Assembly (NCBI RefSeq): GCF_003253115.1
Contig: NZ_QEQF01000009.1
Coordinates: 19,601-83,600 of the forward strand
Direction of reading: 5' to 3'
Source of the DNA: Haemophilus_A paraphrohaemolyticus_A
GTDB taxonomy: Bacteria > Pseudomonadota > Gammaproteobacteria > Enterobacterales > Pasteurellaceae
Length of the DNA: 64,000 nucleotides
Shown: positions 18,763 to 27,206 of the stretch, piece by piece
Layout: every line of letters starts with the position of its first letter
How positions within the stretch are numbered: the first letter of the stretch is position 1
The notes under the pieces: generated by a model
Database searches by the model: none
Seen by the model: only the letters and a program-made list of their open reading frames with translations
Told to the model about the DNA's origin: nothing
Program-made: the position numbers and the translations under genes

Positions 18763-19917
18763 CTACTTAATCTGGGTTTCAATAATGCCACCACCTAAGC
18801 AAATTTCGCCTAAGTAGAACACGGCGGATTGTCCTGGCGTAACTGCAATTTGTGGCTCATCAAAAATCACTTTGATGGTATTGTCATCAAGCGGTTGAAT
18901 TTCACACGGAATATCCGCTTGGCGGTAGCGGGTTTTCACCGTGCAACGCAAATTTTCACGCAACGGTTGCATATCCACCCAAGTGAGTTGCGAGGCGATT
19001 AAACCAGTCGAAAGCAAGGCGGAATTGTCGTGCCCTTGTGCGACTACTAACACATTGTTGATTAAATCTTTTTCCACCACATAGAACGGATCTTCGCTTA
19101 AACCTTTCACACCGCCAATACCTAAACCTTTACGCTGACCGAGGGTGTGATACATCAAGCCATCGTGACGACCAATTACTTTACCGTCCACTGTGCAAAT
19201 TTCACCGGGTTGAGCAGGCAAGAAGCGGGCTAGAAAGTCTTTAAATTTGCGTTCGCCGATAAAGCAGATCCCCGTAGAATCTTTTTTCTTTGCCGTAGCT
19301 AAACCAAGATCTTCAGCAATTTTACGTACAATCGGCTTTTTAATTTCGCCCACTGGGAACAAACTCTGCCCGATTTGCTTTTTATTTAACGCATAGAGGA
19401 AGTAACTTTGGTCTTTATTTTCATCTAAACCACGTAATAATTGTGCATTGACATCGTCCCCACTACGGCGAACATAATGCCCAGTGGCAATATAATTTGC
19501 CCCTAAATCTTCAGCCGCATACTCTAAAAAGGCTTTGAATTTAATCTCTTTGTTGCACAAAATATCAGGGTTCGGCGTGCGGCCTGCTTTATATTCACTT
19601 AAAAAATGCTCGAACACATTATCCCAGTATTCCGCCGCAAAGTTAATTTTATGCAGCTTCATCCCCAATTTATCCGCGACCGCTTGAGCATCGGCTAAAT
19701 CCGCTGCTGCAGTGCAATGATCTGTATCGTCATCCTCTTCCCAGTTTTTCATAAACAAGCCTTCTACTTGGTAGCCTTGTTGTTGAAGAATAAACGCAGA
19801 AACAGAGGAATCCACACCGCCCGACATACCGATAATCACTTTTTTCTTAGCGTTTTCAGCAAGTTGTTCAGGGGAAAGTTGAGGAAAGTGTTGATTGTAA
19901 GTGTTTGAATTTAACAT
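18763..19917 (-). CDS. mnmA: tRNA-specific 2-thiouridylase
   Basis: 384 residues from ATG 19917, chosen because GGGAG lies 7 bp before it; the frame stays open 11 codons further upstream. The enzyme adds sulfur to wobble U34 of tRNA-Lys, tRNA-Glu and tRNA-Gln. The PP-loop SGGVDSSV is at about 30; the catalytic Cys pair sits in NPDILCNKEIKF (about 110) and DSTGICFIGERKF (about 210). HTLGQRKGLGIGG and the C-terminal TPGQSAVFYLGEICLGGG complete the family pattern. First gene of mnmA-trmL. Confidence 0.95.
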   Translation of the reverse strand: MLNSNTYNQHFPQLSPEQLAENAKKKVIIGMSGGVDSSVSAFILQQQGYQVEGLFMKNWEEDDDTDHCTAAADLADAQAVADKLGMKLHKINFAAEYWDNVFEHFLSEYKAGRTPNPDILCNKEIKFKAFLEYAAEDLGANYIATGHYVRRSGDDVNAQLLRGLDENKDQSYFLYALNKKQIGQSLFPVGEIKKPIVRKIAEDLGLATAKKKDSTGICFIGERKFKDFLARFLPAQPGEICTVDGKVIGRHDGLMYHTLGQRKGLGIGGVKGLSEDPFYVVEKDLINNVLVVAQGHDNSALLSTGLIASQLTWVDMQPLRENLRCTVKTRYRQADIPCEIQPLDDNTIKVIFDEPQIAVTPGQSAVFYLGEICLGGGIIETQIK

Positions 19918-19965
19918 AGTTCTCCCGTAACTTCGGTTAAGGCGAAGCACATTTGGTTATATGGA

Positions 19966-19989
19966 AAATGCTCGGAAAACCGAGCATTT
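19966..19989. terminator. Hairpin between mnmA and the nucleotidyltransferase remnant
   Basis: 10-bp perfect stem AAATGCTCGG/CCGAGCATTT with loop AAAA; the T tail is short on both strands, so strength is uncertain. Confidence 0.6.
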
Positions 19990-20020
19990 ACGTTATTTTT
20001 GATAAAAGATTTTACCTATA

Positions 20021-20275
20021 CTATCTTAATTGGCTATAGATGGACAGATCAAACAAATATGGACTATTAGATTCATCAAGATCTAACCAAATTTTAGTTA
20101 AAATCGTTTGTATTAGATTTATACCTTTTAAAGTTAAATCAATATCAGAGCTTTCACGATAGCTTACCTTAGTACGAGAACCATAAATAATCGCTTTCTC
20201 TACTTCGGGATATTTACACAAAATATCAGTAATGATTTTTTGCTGTTTAACATCTAATCCAAACTGTTCTAACAC
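20021..20275 (-). CDS. Short MNT-type nucleotidyltransferase (MntA/HI0073-like), probably truncated
   Basis: 84 residues with the minimal nucleotidyltransferase signature IIYGSRTKVSYRESSDIDL: GSR, then the Asp-x-Asp metal pair, at about residues 31-47. A third Asp lies in LFDLSIY. The protein stops soon after, about 25 residues shorter than the paralogue at 21884-22213, so the C-terminus seems lost. It follows directly on a decayed HepT/HI0074-like gene (20293-20512). In intact systems the MNT protein neutralises the HEPN toxin by AMP transfer; with its partner broken, this gene is probably a relic. Confidence 0.7.
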   Translation of the reverse strand: MLEQFGLDVKQQKIITDILCKYPEVEKAIIYGSRTKVSYRESSDIDLTLKGINLIQTILTKIWLDLDESNSPYLFDLSIYSQLR

Positions 20276-20292
20276 TTTGTTTTCATCTTCTC

Positions 20293-20512
20293 TTATAATT
20301 GCAAGAATAAAGGATAATAAACATCATAAATTTTGCTAAGAATTTTTTTCAGCTGTCACTTTATAATAAGTATGAACAGATAGAATGTGATTTTGTACTA
20401 TTTCAAGCCATAAAGCTCCATCACTAATCAAATTGCGATTAAAAGCATAGCGTATTGCATCTCAACTACCACCAATCTCAACATAGCCTTGATATTCCAA
20501 ATAATCTCTTAC
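20293..20512 (-). pseudogene. Decayed HEPN/HI0074-type (HepT-like) toxin gene
   Basis: Reading the minus strand gives VRDYLEYQGYVEIGGS, stop (TGA), DAIRYAFNRNLISDGALWLEIVQ..VHTYYKVTAEK, then a frame change in a run of A and LSKIYDVYYPLFLQL, stop. This aligns with the intact HepT-like protein at 22206-22643. The first 60 or so residues are missing and the fragment abuts the nqrM stop codon. Besides the nonsense codon and the shift, the HEPN catalytic Arg aligned to R-x4-HTY is replaced by His, so the copy would be inactive even if read through. Confidence 0.75.
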
Positions 20513-20513
20513 A

Positions 20514-20762
20514 TTATTTTACTTCATAAAACTGCGGTTCGCCTTTGTTAAAACGCGCCACTTCTTCAGGATCCGCACTACCATCTGCAATTTTCGCTTT
20601 GAGGTTATCGCAAGGCTCTTCGCAATCACACATTTTTTTCATACCAAGGGCAGTAATACCACCGCAGCTACCTTTAATGGTTTTGCCTTTGATGATAAAG
20701 CCGATAGACATCGCGAAAATCACAGCGATGAAAAAACCAAAAGTAATTAAAAGGATTTCCAT
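20514..20762 (-). CDS. nqrM: Na+-NQR maturation protein NqrM
   Basis: 82-residue DUF539 protein needed to insert iron into the NqrD/NqrE centre of Na+-NQR. One N-terminal transmembrane helix (about 3-24) is followed by a Cys-rich cytoplasmic part: GSCGG, MCDCEEPCDN. The conserved cysteines are thought to deliver iron. Last gene of the nqr-apbE-nqrM group, about 80 bp after apbE. The intact sequence next to a decayed toxin remnant suggests it is under selection. Confidence 0.92.
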   Translation of the reverse strand: MEILLITFGFFIAVIFAMSIGFIIKGKTIKGSCGGITALGMKKMCDCEEPCDNLKAKIADGSADPEEVARFNKGEPQFYEVK

Positions 20763-20843
20763 TATTCACTCCAATTTATTTAGGACAAATCAAACACAAA
20801 ACTAATACTTCGACAAGCTCGGTAACCGTTTTGTATTATCTGG

Positions 20844-21884
20844 TTATTTCTGTTCGATTAATTTTTTAAATTTGCTCGACATTTGAGTTTCAAAATTATC
20901 GCCTTTTTTGATAATCAAGAATACCGCCAATTTCTCTTTTTCAGCAATTGATAATGCCTTTTCTGCACCAAGGACAAATAAGCCAGTCGATAAGCCATCG
21001 GCAGTCATGGTGGTTGGTGCAAGCACGGTAATTGAGGCAAGATTGTGGCTTACCGGGCTTAATTTACTTGGGTCGATAATATGCGACATACGGTTGCCAT
21101 TTTCATCTTCGAAATAGTTACGGTAGTTGCCAGAGGTTGCCATCCCTAAATTATGTAATGGGGCAATCATTTGCACCGATTCACCTTGAGCGAAGTTTGG
21201 TTGTTCAATTGCAATTCGCCACGGCTCATTTTGTAAATTGTTACCCTTGCCACGCAATTCTCCGCCAATTTCGACTAAGTAATTAGTTACACCGAGTTGT
21301 TCTAAGCGTTCAGCAAGTTTATCTACGCCAAAACCTTTCGCAATAGAAGAAAGATCAAGATAAAGCCCTTTTACGCTTTTAGTGAGCGTTGGCTTTTCGC
21401 CCGTCATATCAAGGCTAAACTTATCAATCCCCACTACAGCTGCACGTTCTGCAATTTGTGCTTCGCTAGGTACTTTATTTAAGCGTTTATCTGGCCCGAA
21501 ACCCCATAAATTGACAAGAGGACCAACGGTCACATCTAAAGCACCATCAGTCACTTTATTCAAGTGAATCGCTTCTTGCACGACTTTGGCAAAGTCTTTA
21601 GAAATCGTAAAAGGTTGGTTAGCTTCAGTATTGTGATTAAACTGACTGATCTCTGAATCTTTTTGGTAAGTGGACATTTCGTCATTTACCGTTTTGAGCA
21701 AGCCATCAAGCTGCTTTTGCACTTCTTCTGCTTTTGGAAGCTGCACCTTACCATCATCAATATATTTGACATGGTAGGTCGTTCCCATCGTTTTACCTTC
21801 AAAAGAAATTTGTTCAGGCGCTTTTTCGCAAGCGGTCAAAAAAAGTGAGCCGATTGCAAGAAATAAAAGAGATTTAAGTTTCAT
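20844..21884 (-). CDS. apbE: FAD:protein FMN transferase
   Basis: 346-residue ApbE lipoprotein (lipobox FLTAC, Cys at about 19) that attaches FMN covalently to Thr of NqrB and NqrC. Motifs: EGKTMGTTYHVKY at the start of the mature domain, TVGPLVNLWGFGP, DLSSIAKGFGVDKL, VEIGGELRGKG and the metal-binding TTMTADGLSTGLFVLG. Its ATG overlaps the stop of the upstream nucleotidyltransferase gene (TAATG), so its translation is coupled to the HepT/MntA-like pair rather than to nqrF. Confidence 0.95.
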   Translation of the reverse strand: MKLKSLLFLAIGSLFLTACEKAPEQISFEGKTMGTTYHVKYIDDGKVQLPKAEEVQKQLDGLLKTVNDEMSTYQKDSEISQFNHNTEANQPFTISKDFAKVVQEAIHLNKVTDGALDVTVGPLVNLWGFGPDKRLNKVPSEAQIAERAAVVGIDKFSLDMTGEKPTLTKSVKGLYLDLSSIAKGFGVDKLAERLEQLGVTNYLVEIGGELRGKGNNLQNEPWRIAIEQPNFAQGESVQMIAPLHNLGMATSGNYRNYFEDENGNRMSHIIDPSKLSPVSHNLASITVLAPTTMTADGLSTGLFVLGAEKALSIAEKEKLAVFLIIKKGDNFETQMSSKFKKLIEQK

Positions 21885-22213
21885 TATTCTACTATTTGGG
21901 TTGATAAAGGTTCATCCAGCAAAGGAAAATCTTCGTAACGAGTTAGGATGATCTGTTTAAAATTGTCACTACAACTTGCCCAATCAATCAGATCCACTTT
22001 AAACGGTAAATCCGAATCTGAAAAGGCTTCTTCCAATTCTCTCTGCTGACGAATAGTAAGCGGTGCTTCCGTAAGCAAAACCAAATCTAAGTCAGAATAG
22101 GGCTTCGCAGTTCCTTTAATCCGAGAACCAAACACCCATACCTTGGTAGTAGGTAGTTGCTTTGCTAAGATTTTTTGCACAATCGCTAACTGGTTCACAC
22201 TAAGATCAATCAT
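21884..22213 (-). CDS. MNT-type nucleotidyltransferase, antitoxin-like (MntA/HI0073 family)
   Basis: 109 residues. Minimal nucleotidyltransferase fold with VWVFGSRIKGTAKPYSDLDLVLL (GSR and D-x-D at about 28-45) and a third acidic residue in FKVDLIDW (about 75). In the HepT/MntA systems known in Shewanella, this type of protein AMPylates a Tyr of its HEPN partner and silences it. It overlaps the upstream HepT-like gene by 8 bp and the downstream apbE start by 1 bp, a fully packed arrangement inside the nqr gene group. Confidence 0.85.
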   Translation of the reverse strand: MIDLSVNQLAIVQKILAKQLPTTKVWVFGSRIKGTAKPYSDLDLVLLTEAPLTIRQQRELEEAFSDSDLPFKVDLIDWASCSDNFKQIILTRYEDFPLLDEPLSTQIVE

Positions 22214-22643
22214 CTTGATTACGTTGTTGTAATTGTTTAAGTAAAAAACGGCTACTTTCTAAAAAATCAAAAATGCCGTTATAAACTTGCTGTGCCTTGC
22301 TTTCATCATAAGTATGAGAAGTGATGTTTCGCATTTTACGGTAATCTAGCCAGTCTTCCATTCGTTCAATTAAGCCATATTGCACGGAAAGGCGTAGCAC
22401 ATCGCGAAATTCAGCACCATCAATATCTAAATCATTTGAGGCAATACGTCTTAATTGCCGTTTAAGCATTTTTATGTCTAATTCATAGACAAATTCAAAT
22501 TTTTGAATCGCTCCCACGATCAAGGTATCTTGTATGATCGGCTGCTGAGCGTTAAACCATTCTTGATTTTCAAGACTTTTTAAAGTTTCTTCTAAGGAAA
22601 TAAAAGCCTTTTCAAGTGCAGTTGTATCTAATATCTCTGTCAT
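22206..22643 (-). CDS. HEPN-type toxin-like protein (HepT/HI0074 family)
   Basis: 145-residue all-helical protein of the nucleotidyltransferase substrate-binding (HI0074) family. The C-terminal helix carries RNITSHTY, the R-x4-HxY motif of HEPN RNases, at about residues 107-114. The Tyr in this motif is the AMPylation target in characterised HepT/MntA pairs. The N-terminal part (LEKAFISLEETL) fits the family. It probably forms a toxin-antitoxin pair with the next gene, though the older view is a plain nucleotidyltransferase helper. An intact toxin next to an intact antitoxin is consistent with a live system. Confidence 0.82.
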   Translation of the reverse strand: MTEILDTTALEKAFISLEETLKSLENQEWFNAQQPIIQDTLIVGAIQKFEFVYELDIKMLKRQLRRIASNDLDIDGAEFRDVLRLSVQYGLIERMEDWLDYRKMRNITSHTYDESKAQQVYNGIFDFLESSRFLLKQLQQRNQDD

Positions 22644-22655
22644 TGCTTATATGTA

Positions 22656-22699
22656 ACAAGCGGTACGATTTGCAAAATATTTTACAAATCGAACCGCTT
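22656..22699. terminator. Paired inverted uptake signal sequences forming a hairpin after nqrF
   Basis: AAGCGGTACGATTTG (22658-22672) pairs with CAAATCGAACCGCTT (22685-22699) with one mismatch. Inverted uptake-signal pairs often act as terminators in this family; here the hairpin separates nqrF from the HepT/MntA-apbE-nqrM group. Confidence 0.7.
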
Positions 22700-22716
22700 T
22701 TATTGATTAAGTGAGA

Positions 22717-23946
22717 TTAACCACCGAAGTCATCTAATAAAATGTTTTCGTCTTCTACACCTAAATCTTTCAGCATCTTAATTACCGATGCATTCATGAT
22801 TGGAGGTCCACACATATAGTATTCACAATCTTCTGGGGCTTCATGATCTTTTAAGTAGTTTTCATAAAGCACGTTGTGAATAAAGCCTGTGTAACCTGTC
22901 CAGTTATCTTCTGGTAATGCATCTGACAACGCTACATGCCATACGAAGTTATCGTTTTCAGCTTGGAGTTGGTCGAAGTCTTCTTGATAGAAGATTTCAC
23001 GTTTAGAACGCGCACCATACCAGAATGACATTTTACGTTTTGAATGTAAACGTTTTAACTGGTCGAAGATGTGTGAACGCATTGGCGCCATACCTGCACC
23101 ACCACCGATAAATACCATTTCTGCATCGGTTTCTTTCGCGAAGAATTCACCGAATGGACCAGAAATCGTGACTTTATCGCCCTCTTTTAATGACCAAATA
23201 TATGAAGACATTTGACCTGGAGGTGCATCTGGGTTGCTTGGTGGTGGTGTTGCGATACGCACATTAAGCATAATAATGCCTTTCTCTTCAGGGTATGAAG
23301 CCATCGAGTAAGCACGAATGATATGCTCATCCACTTTAGAAACATAACGCCAGAGGTTATATTTGTCCCAGTCCTCGTGATACTCTTTTGGAATATCGAA
23401 ATCTTTATAATTAACTGTGTGAGGATCGGCTTCAATTTGGATATAACCACCTGCACGGAATGGCACTTCTTCACCCTCAGGAATCGCTAATTTAAGCTCT
23501 TTGATGAAGGTTGCTTTATTATCATTAGAGATAACAGTACATTGCCATTTTTTCACGCCGAAGATTTCTTCTGGAAGTTCAACGTCCATATTGCCTTTTA
23601 CGTTTACTTGGCAAGATAAACGGTAACCTTCTTTGGCTTCACGTTTGGTGATATGAGAAAGTTCAGTTGGAAGGATTTCGCCACCGCCTGATTTTACTTT
23701 CACAATACATTGACCACATGAGCCACCGCCACCACAAGCGGATGATACGAAAATCCCTTTGCTTGCTAAAGCACCAAGTAATTTTCCGCCCGCTGGAAGT
23801 GTGATTGATTTTTCAGGATCGTCATTAATGGTAATAGTGATATCACCAGAATCCACTAACTTCGATTTTGCTAAAAGGATAAATACTGCAAGCACTAATA
23901 CAAGGGCAGTAAATACCACGATACCGAAAATAAAATTACTATCCAC
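22717..23946 (-). CDS. nqrF: Na+-translocating NADH:quinone reductase subunit F
   Basis: 409-residue NADH-oxidising subunit. N-terminal transmembrane helix (about 4-25), then a plant-type ferredoxin domain with the 2Fe-2S ligands in SSACGGGGSCGQC (about 70-79) and RLSCQV (about 112), an FAD-binding domain (RAYSMASYP), and an NADH-binding domain (FIGGGAGMAPMRSHIF). The C-terminal ENILLDDFGG is typical. Electrons enter here and pass to the membrane core. Eleven bases separate it from nqrE. Confidence 0.96.
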   Translation of the reverse strand: MDSNFIFGIVVFTALVLVLAVFILLAKSKLVDSGDITITINDDPEKSITLPAGGKLLGALASKGIFVSSACGGGGSCGQCIVKVKSGGGEILPTELSHITKREAKEGYRLSCQVNVKGNMDVELPEEIFGVKKWQCTVISNDNKATFIKELKLAIPEGEEVPFRAGGYIQIEADPHTVNYKDFDIPKEYHEDWDKYNLWRYVSKVDEHIIRAYSMASYPEEKGIIMLNVRIATPPPSNPDAPPGQMSSYIWSLKEGDKVTISGPFGEFFAKETDAEMVFIGGGAGMAPMRSHIFDQLKRLHSKRKMSFWYGARSKREIFYQEDFDQLQAENDNFVWHVALSDALPEDNWTGYTGFIHNVLYENYLKDHEAPEDCEYYMCGPPIMNASVIKMLKDLGVEDENILLDDFGG

Positions 23947-23956
23947 GATATGCTCC

Positions 23957-24553
23957 TTATAATTGAATGCCTGAGAATGACATAAAGCCTAATGCCATTA
24001 AACCTGCAGTGATGAAGGTGATACCTAAACCACGTAAGCCTGCTGGCACATCTGAGTATTTCATTTTCTCAGTTAAACCCGCAAGGGCAACGATAGCCAG
24101 CATCCAACCTGTTCCTGCACCAATACCATACACGATAGATTCACCGAAGTTATATTCACGTTGAACCATAAATGATACGCCACCGAAGATCGCACAGTTT
24201 ACAGTAATCAACGGTAAGAAAATACCTAAGGCACTATAAAGTGCAGGGAAGTATTTATCTAATACCATCTCAAGAATTTGTACGATACCCGCAATCACAC
24301 CAATGAAAGTGATGAAGTTTAAGAAGGTTAAATCTACGCCTTCTACTAACGCACCATCTTTTAAAACGTGTTCGTAAACTAATTGGTTTGCAGGTACAGA
24401 AATACCTAATACAACGATTACCGCAACACCTAAACCAAAAGCAGTCGAAACTTTCTTAGACACCGCAAGGAATGTACACATACCAAGGAAGAAAGAAAGT
24501 GCCATATTCTCAATGAATACAGATTTTACAAAAATACTGAGTAATTCTTGCAT
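23957..24553 (-). CDS. nqrE: Na+-NQR subunit E
   Basis: 198-residue membrane subunit with six predicted helices, paired with NqrD around an iron centre in the middle of the membrane. Conserved Cys lie in FLGMCTFLAVS (about 26) and VNCAIFGGV (about 120). Starts one base after the nqrD stop, showing tight coupling. Confidence 0.95.
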   Translation of the reverse strand: MQELLSIFVKSVFIENMALSFFLGMCTFLAVSKKVSTAFGLGVAVIVVLGISVPANQLVYEHVLKDGALVEGVDLTFLNFITFIGVIAGIVQILEMVLDKYFPALYSALGIFLPLITVNCAIFGGVSFMVQREYNFGESIVYGIGAGTGWMLAIVALAGLTEKMKYSDVPAGLRGLGITFITAGLMALGFMSFSGIQL

Positions 24554-24554
24554 C

Positions 24555-25178
24555 TTATTTCTCCACTTGTTCTGGTTTCCATGTTCTGATTGCCCAGATC
24601 ACAAAACCAATGATAAAGAATGCACTTGGTGCTAAAAGGAATAAACCGTTCGCTTGATACCAACCACCATCTTGGATAGTTTGGAAGATAGTCACACCGA
24701 AAAGTTTACCTGAACCAATTAGCTCACGTAAGAATGCAACGATAACTAACATCGCACCATAACCTAAACCGTTACCAATACCATCTACGAAACTTTCAAC
24801 TGGACCAGATTTCATTGCGAATGCTTCCGCACGTCCCATTACGATACAGTTAGTAATGATCAAACCAACGAAGACCGATAACTGTTTTGAAAGTTCATAA
24901 GCATAAGCACGTAAAATTTGGTCAACCAAGATTACTAATGATGCAATAATCGCCATTTGCACAATGATACGGATACTATTTGGAATGTAGTTACGGATCA
25001 TTGAGATGAACATACTCGAGAAAGCGGTTACTAAACTTACCGCAATCGCCATTACCACCGCAGTTTTTAACTGTGTAGTTACCGCCAATGCAGAACAAAT
25101 ACCTAAAATTTGTAATGCAATTGGGTTGTTATCTACGATTGGAGATAACAGTAGATTTTTAAGGTTGTTGCCTGCCAT
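24555..25178 (-). CDS. nqrD: Na+-NQR subunit D
   Basis: 207-residue membrane subunit, six predicted helices, homologous to NqrE in inverted topology. Conserved Cys in LGICSALAV (about 29) and ITNCIVMGRAEAFA (about 111) provide the iron ligands shared with NqrE. Its start overlaps the nqrC stop by one base. Confidence 0.95.
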   Translation of the reverse strand: MAGNNLKNLLLSPIVDNNPIALQILGICSALAVTTQLKTAVVMAIAVSLVTAFSSMFISMIRNYIPNSIRIIVQMAIIASLVILVDQILRAYAYELSKQLSVFVGLIITNCIVMGRAEAFAMKSGPVESFVDGIGNGLGYGAMLVIVAFLRELIGSGKLFGVTIFQTIQDGGWYQANGLFLLAPSAFFIIGFVIWAIRTWKPEQVEK

Positions 25179-25951
25179 TAGTTAGCTCCTGCTGTTGCTT
25201 TAAATTTCGCTAAGAATGGACCAAAACCATTTTGACCGAACCAGTATTTGAATGAACCATCAACACCGTTTGAAGTTAAGGTTGCACCTGAAAGACCATC
25301 AATACCGTGATCTTTATTTGCTGATGCCCCTTTACCCACGGTTAAAGCAACATTGCCTTGTTCGTCAAATAATTTTTTGCCTACAAAGTGTTTTTGCCAA
25401 ACAGGGTTTGCAATCTCACCACCAAGACCAGCGGTTTCACCTTGTTCATAGTAGGTAATACCGTTAATGGTATTGGCATCAGATTGCACTGCCACTAAGC
25501 CGTACATAATTGACCATAAGCCGTTACCATACATTGGCAATACCGCTTGGACAACTTTGCCGTTGTCATCTTTTACAAGATAAACTTCAGCATATTTTGC
25601 ACGCACTTTAATGTTTGCTCTGTCATCTGCTTGTGCAATTTGGATACTTTGAGCAGGATCTTTCGCTGCTGCTTTTGCGTCAAAGTTAGTAATACCATCC
25701 ACATAGTCACCTGTTGCTAAATCCACGATTTTTGGCTCGATGAATTTTGCGTAAGTGTCTTGGACATTAGTATTTTCTTGCATTAAACCAGCCGCTTGTA
25801 AGATGTTTTTCTGTTTATCAAGCTGTTTTTGGATCTCTTGTGTTGGTTTTAATAACACCGCAGCACCTGCTACGATAAGAGAACACACTAAGCTCAACAA
25901 CACAACGACGGTTAAAGTACCACCAACGCTATCTTTATTAAATTTAGCCAT
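25178..25951 (-). CDS. nqrC: Na+-NQR subunit C
   Basis: 257-residue subunit with one N-terminal transmembrane helix (about 11-34) and a periplasmic FMN-binding domain. The flavinylation motif SGATLTS (about 221-227) has the Thr to which ApbE attaches FMN. WSIMYGLVAV and GETAGLGGEI are conserved. Overlaps nqrB by one base. Confidence 0.95.
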   Translation of the reverse strand: MAKFNKDSVGGTLTVVVLLSLVCSLIVAGAAVLLKPTQEIQKQLDKQKNILQAAGLMQENTNVQDTYAKFIEPKIVDLATGDYVDGITNFDAKAAAKDPAQSIQIAQADDRANIKVRAKYAEVYLVKDDNGKVVQAVLPMYGNGLWSIMYGLVAVQSDANTINGITYYEQGETAGLGGEIANPVWQKHFVGKKLFDEQGNVALTVGKGASANKDHGIDGLSGATLTSNGVDGSFKYWFGQNGFGPFLAKFKATAGAN

Positions 25952-27204
25952 TATGCAGTCTCCCCCGTTTTTACAGCAGTTCTCACTTTTCTGCGTTTAA
26001 TGTTACCTTGAACTACTAAGTAGTCGAAGATTGGTGCAAATAAGTTAGCGAATAAGATTGCTAACATCATACCTTCTGGATACGCCGGGTTTACCACGCG
26101 AACAAGCACTGCCATGAAACCGATTAAAATACCGTACCACCACTTACCTTTATTGGTAAATGATGCAGATACTGGGTCGGTTGCCATAAAGAACATACCG
26201 ATTGCAAAGCCACCTAACACGAAGTGCCAATGCCATGGCATTGAGAACATTGGGTTAGTGTCTGAACCGATGATGTTAAACATCGTTGCAGTCGCAGCCA
26301 TACCGATCATTACACCTGCAATGATACGCCATGAAGCAATGCGTGCGAACACGATAATTGCAGCACCGACAATTAACGCAAGAGTTGAAACCTCACCCAT
26401 TGAACCAGGTAAGTTGCCTAAGAACGCATCCATCCAAGTAATTGGTTCACCTGTTGCAACGTGTTTAAGTGCTGCTTCGCCGCCTTGTGCCCATTGTGAA
26501 AGTGCAGTTGCACCTGAGAAACCGTCCGCTGCCGTCCAAACTAAGTCACCCGAAATTTGAGCTGGGTATGCGAAGAATAAGAATGCACGACCGGCTAACG
26601 CTGGGTTCATAAAGTTTTTACCTACACCACCGAAAACTTCTTTCGCAACAACCAAACCGAAAGTGATACCAAGAGCAGCTTGCCATAATGGTAATGTTGG
26701 TGGAACGATTAACGCAAATAAAATGGTTGTTACGAAAAAACCTTCATTTACTTCGTGTCCACGCACGATAGCAAATAATAATTCCCAGAACATGCCGACT
26801 GCGAACGCAACGATATAGATAGGTAAGAAGAAAATTGCACCGAGTGCCATTTTGTTTCCCCAACCTGCTGCAGAAGTTAAGTCAATTCCGACCGCTTGTG
26901 CTAAAGCGTAGTGCCAGTCAGCTTCCACTAATTGTGATAAGTTACCTAAGCTGGTAATCGCTTGAATTGATTGATGACCCACGTTATACATACCGTAGAA
27001 TAACGCTGGGAACAATGCTAACCAAACGATGATCATCATACGTTTTGAGTCTAAAGCATCACGTACGTGAGTCGTTTTTTGCGTTGCTGTACCTGGTGTA
27101 TAGAACAAAGTAAATACCGATTCAAATAACGGGTATAATTTTGCGTATTTACCACCAGGAAGAAACGCGGGTTCCATTTTTTCAAAAAGATTTTTCAAAC
27201 CCAT
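25951..27204 (-). CDS. nqrB: Na+-NQR subunit B
   Basis: 417-residue membrane subunit with about ten helices that houses the second covalent FMN (Thr of GFSGATAL, about 230) and riboflavin. VGKNFMNPALAGRAFLFFAYP is characteristic, as is the C-terminal NPAYPEGMMLAILFANLFAPIFD. Sodium moves through this subunit. Two bases from nqrA. Confidence 0.96.
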   Translation of the reverse strand: MGLKNLFEKMEPAFLPGGKYAKLYPLFESVFTLFYTPGTATQKTTHVRDALDSKRMMIIVWLALFPALFYGMYNVGHQSIQAITSLGNLSQLVEADWHYALAQAVGIDLTSAAGWGNKMALGAIFFLPIYIVAFAVGMFWELLFAIVRGHEVNEGFFVTTILFALIVPPTLPLWQAALGITFGLVVAKEVFGGVGKNFMNPALAGRAFLFFAYPAQISGDLVWTAADGFSGATALSQWAQGGEAALKHVATGEPITWMDAFLGNLPGSMGEVSTLALIVGAAIIVFARIASWRIIAGVMIGMAATATMFNIIGSDTNPMFSMPWHWHFVLGGFAIGMFFMATDPVSASFTNKGKWWYGILIGFMAVLVRVVNPAYPEGMMLAILFANLFAPIFDYLVVQGNIKRRKVRTAVKTGETA

Positions 27205-27206
27205 TT

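Noticed and set aside
26114..26560. 148-residue plus-strand ORF inside nqrB
   Set aside because: Shadow ORF; Pro/Ile-rich with no recognisable domain, opposite an essential membrane subunit.
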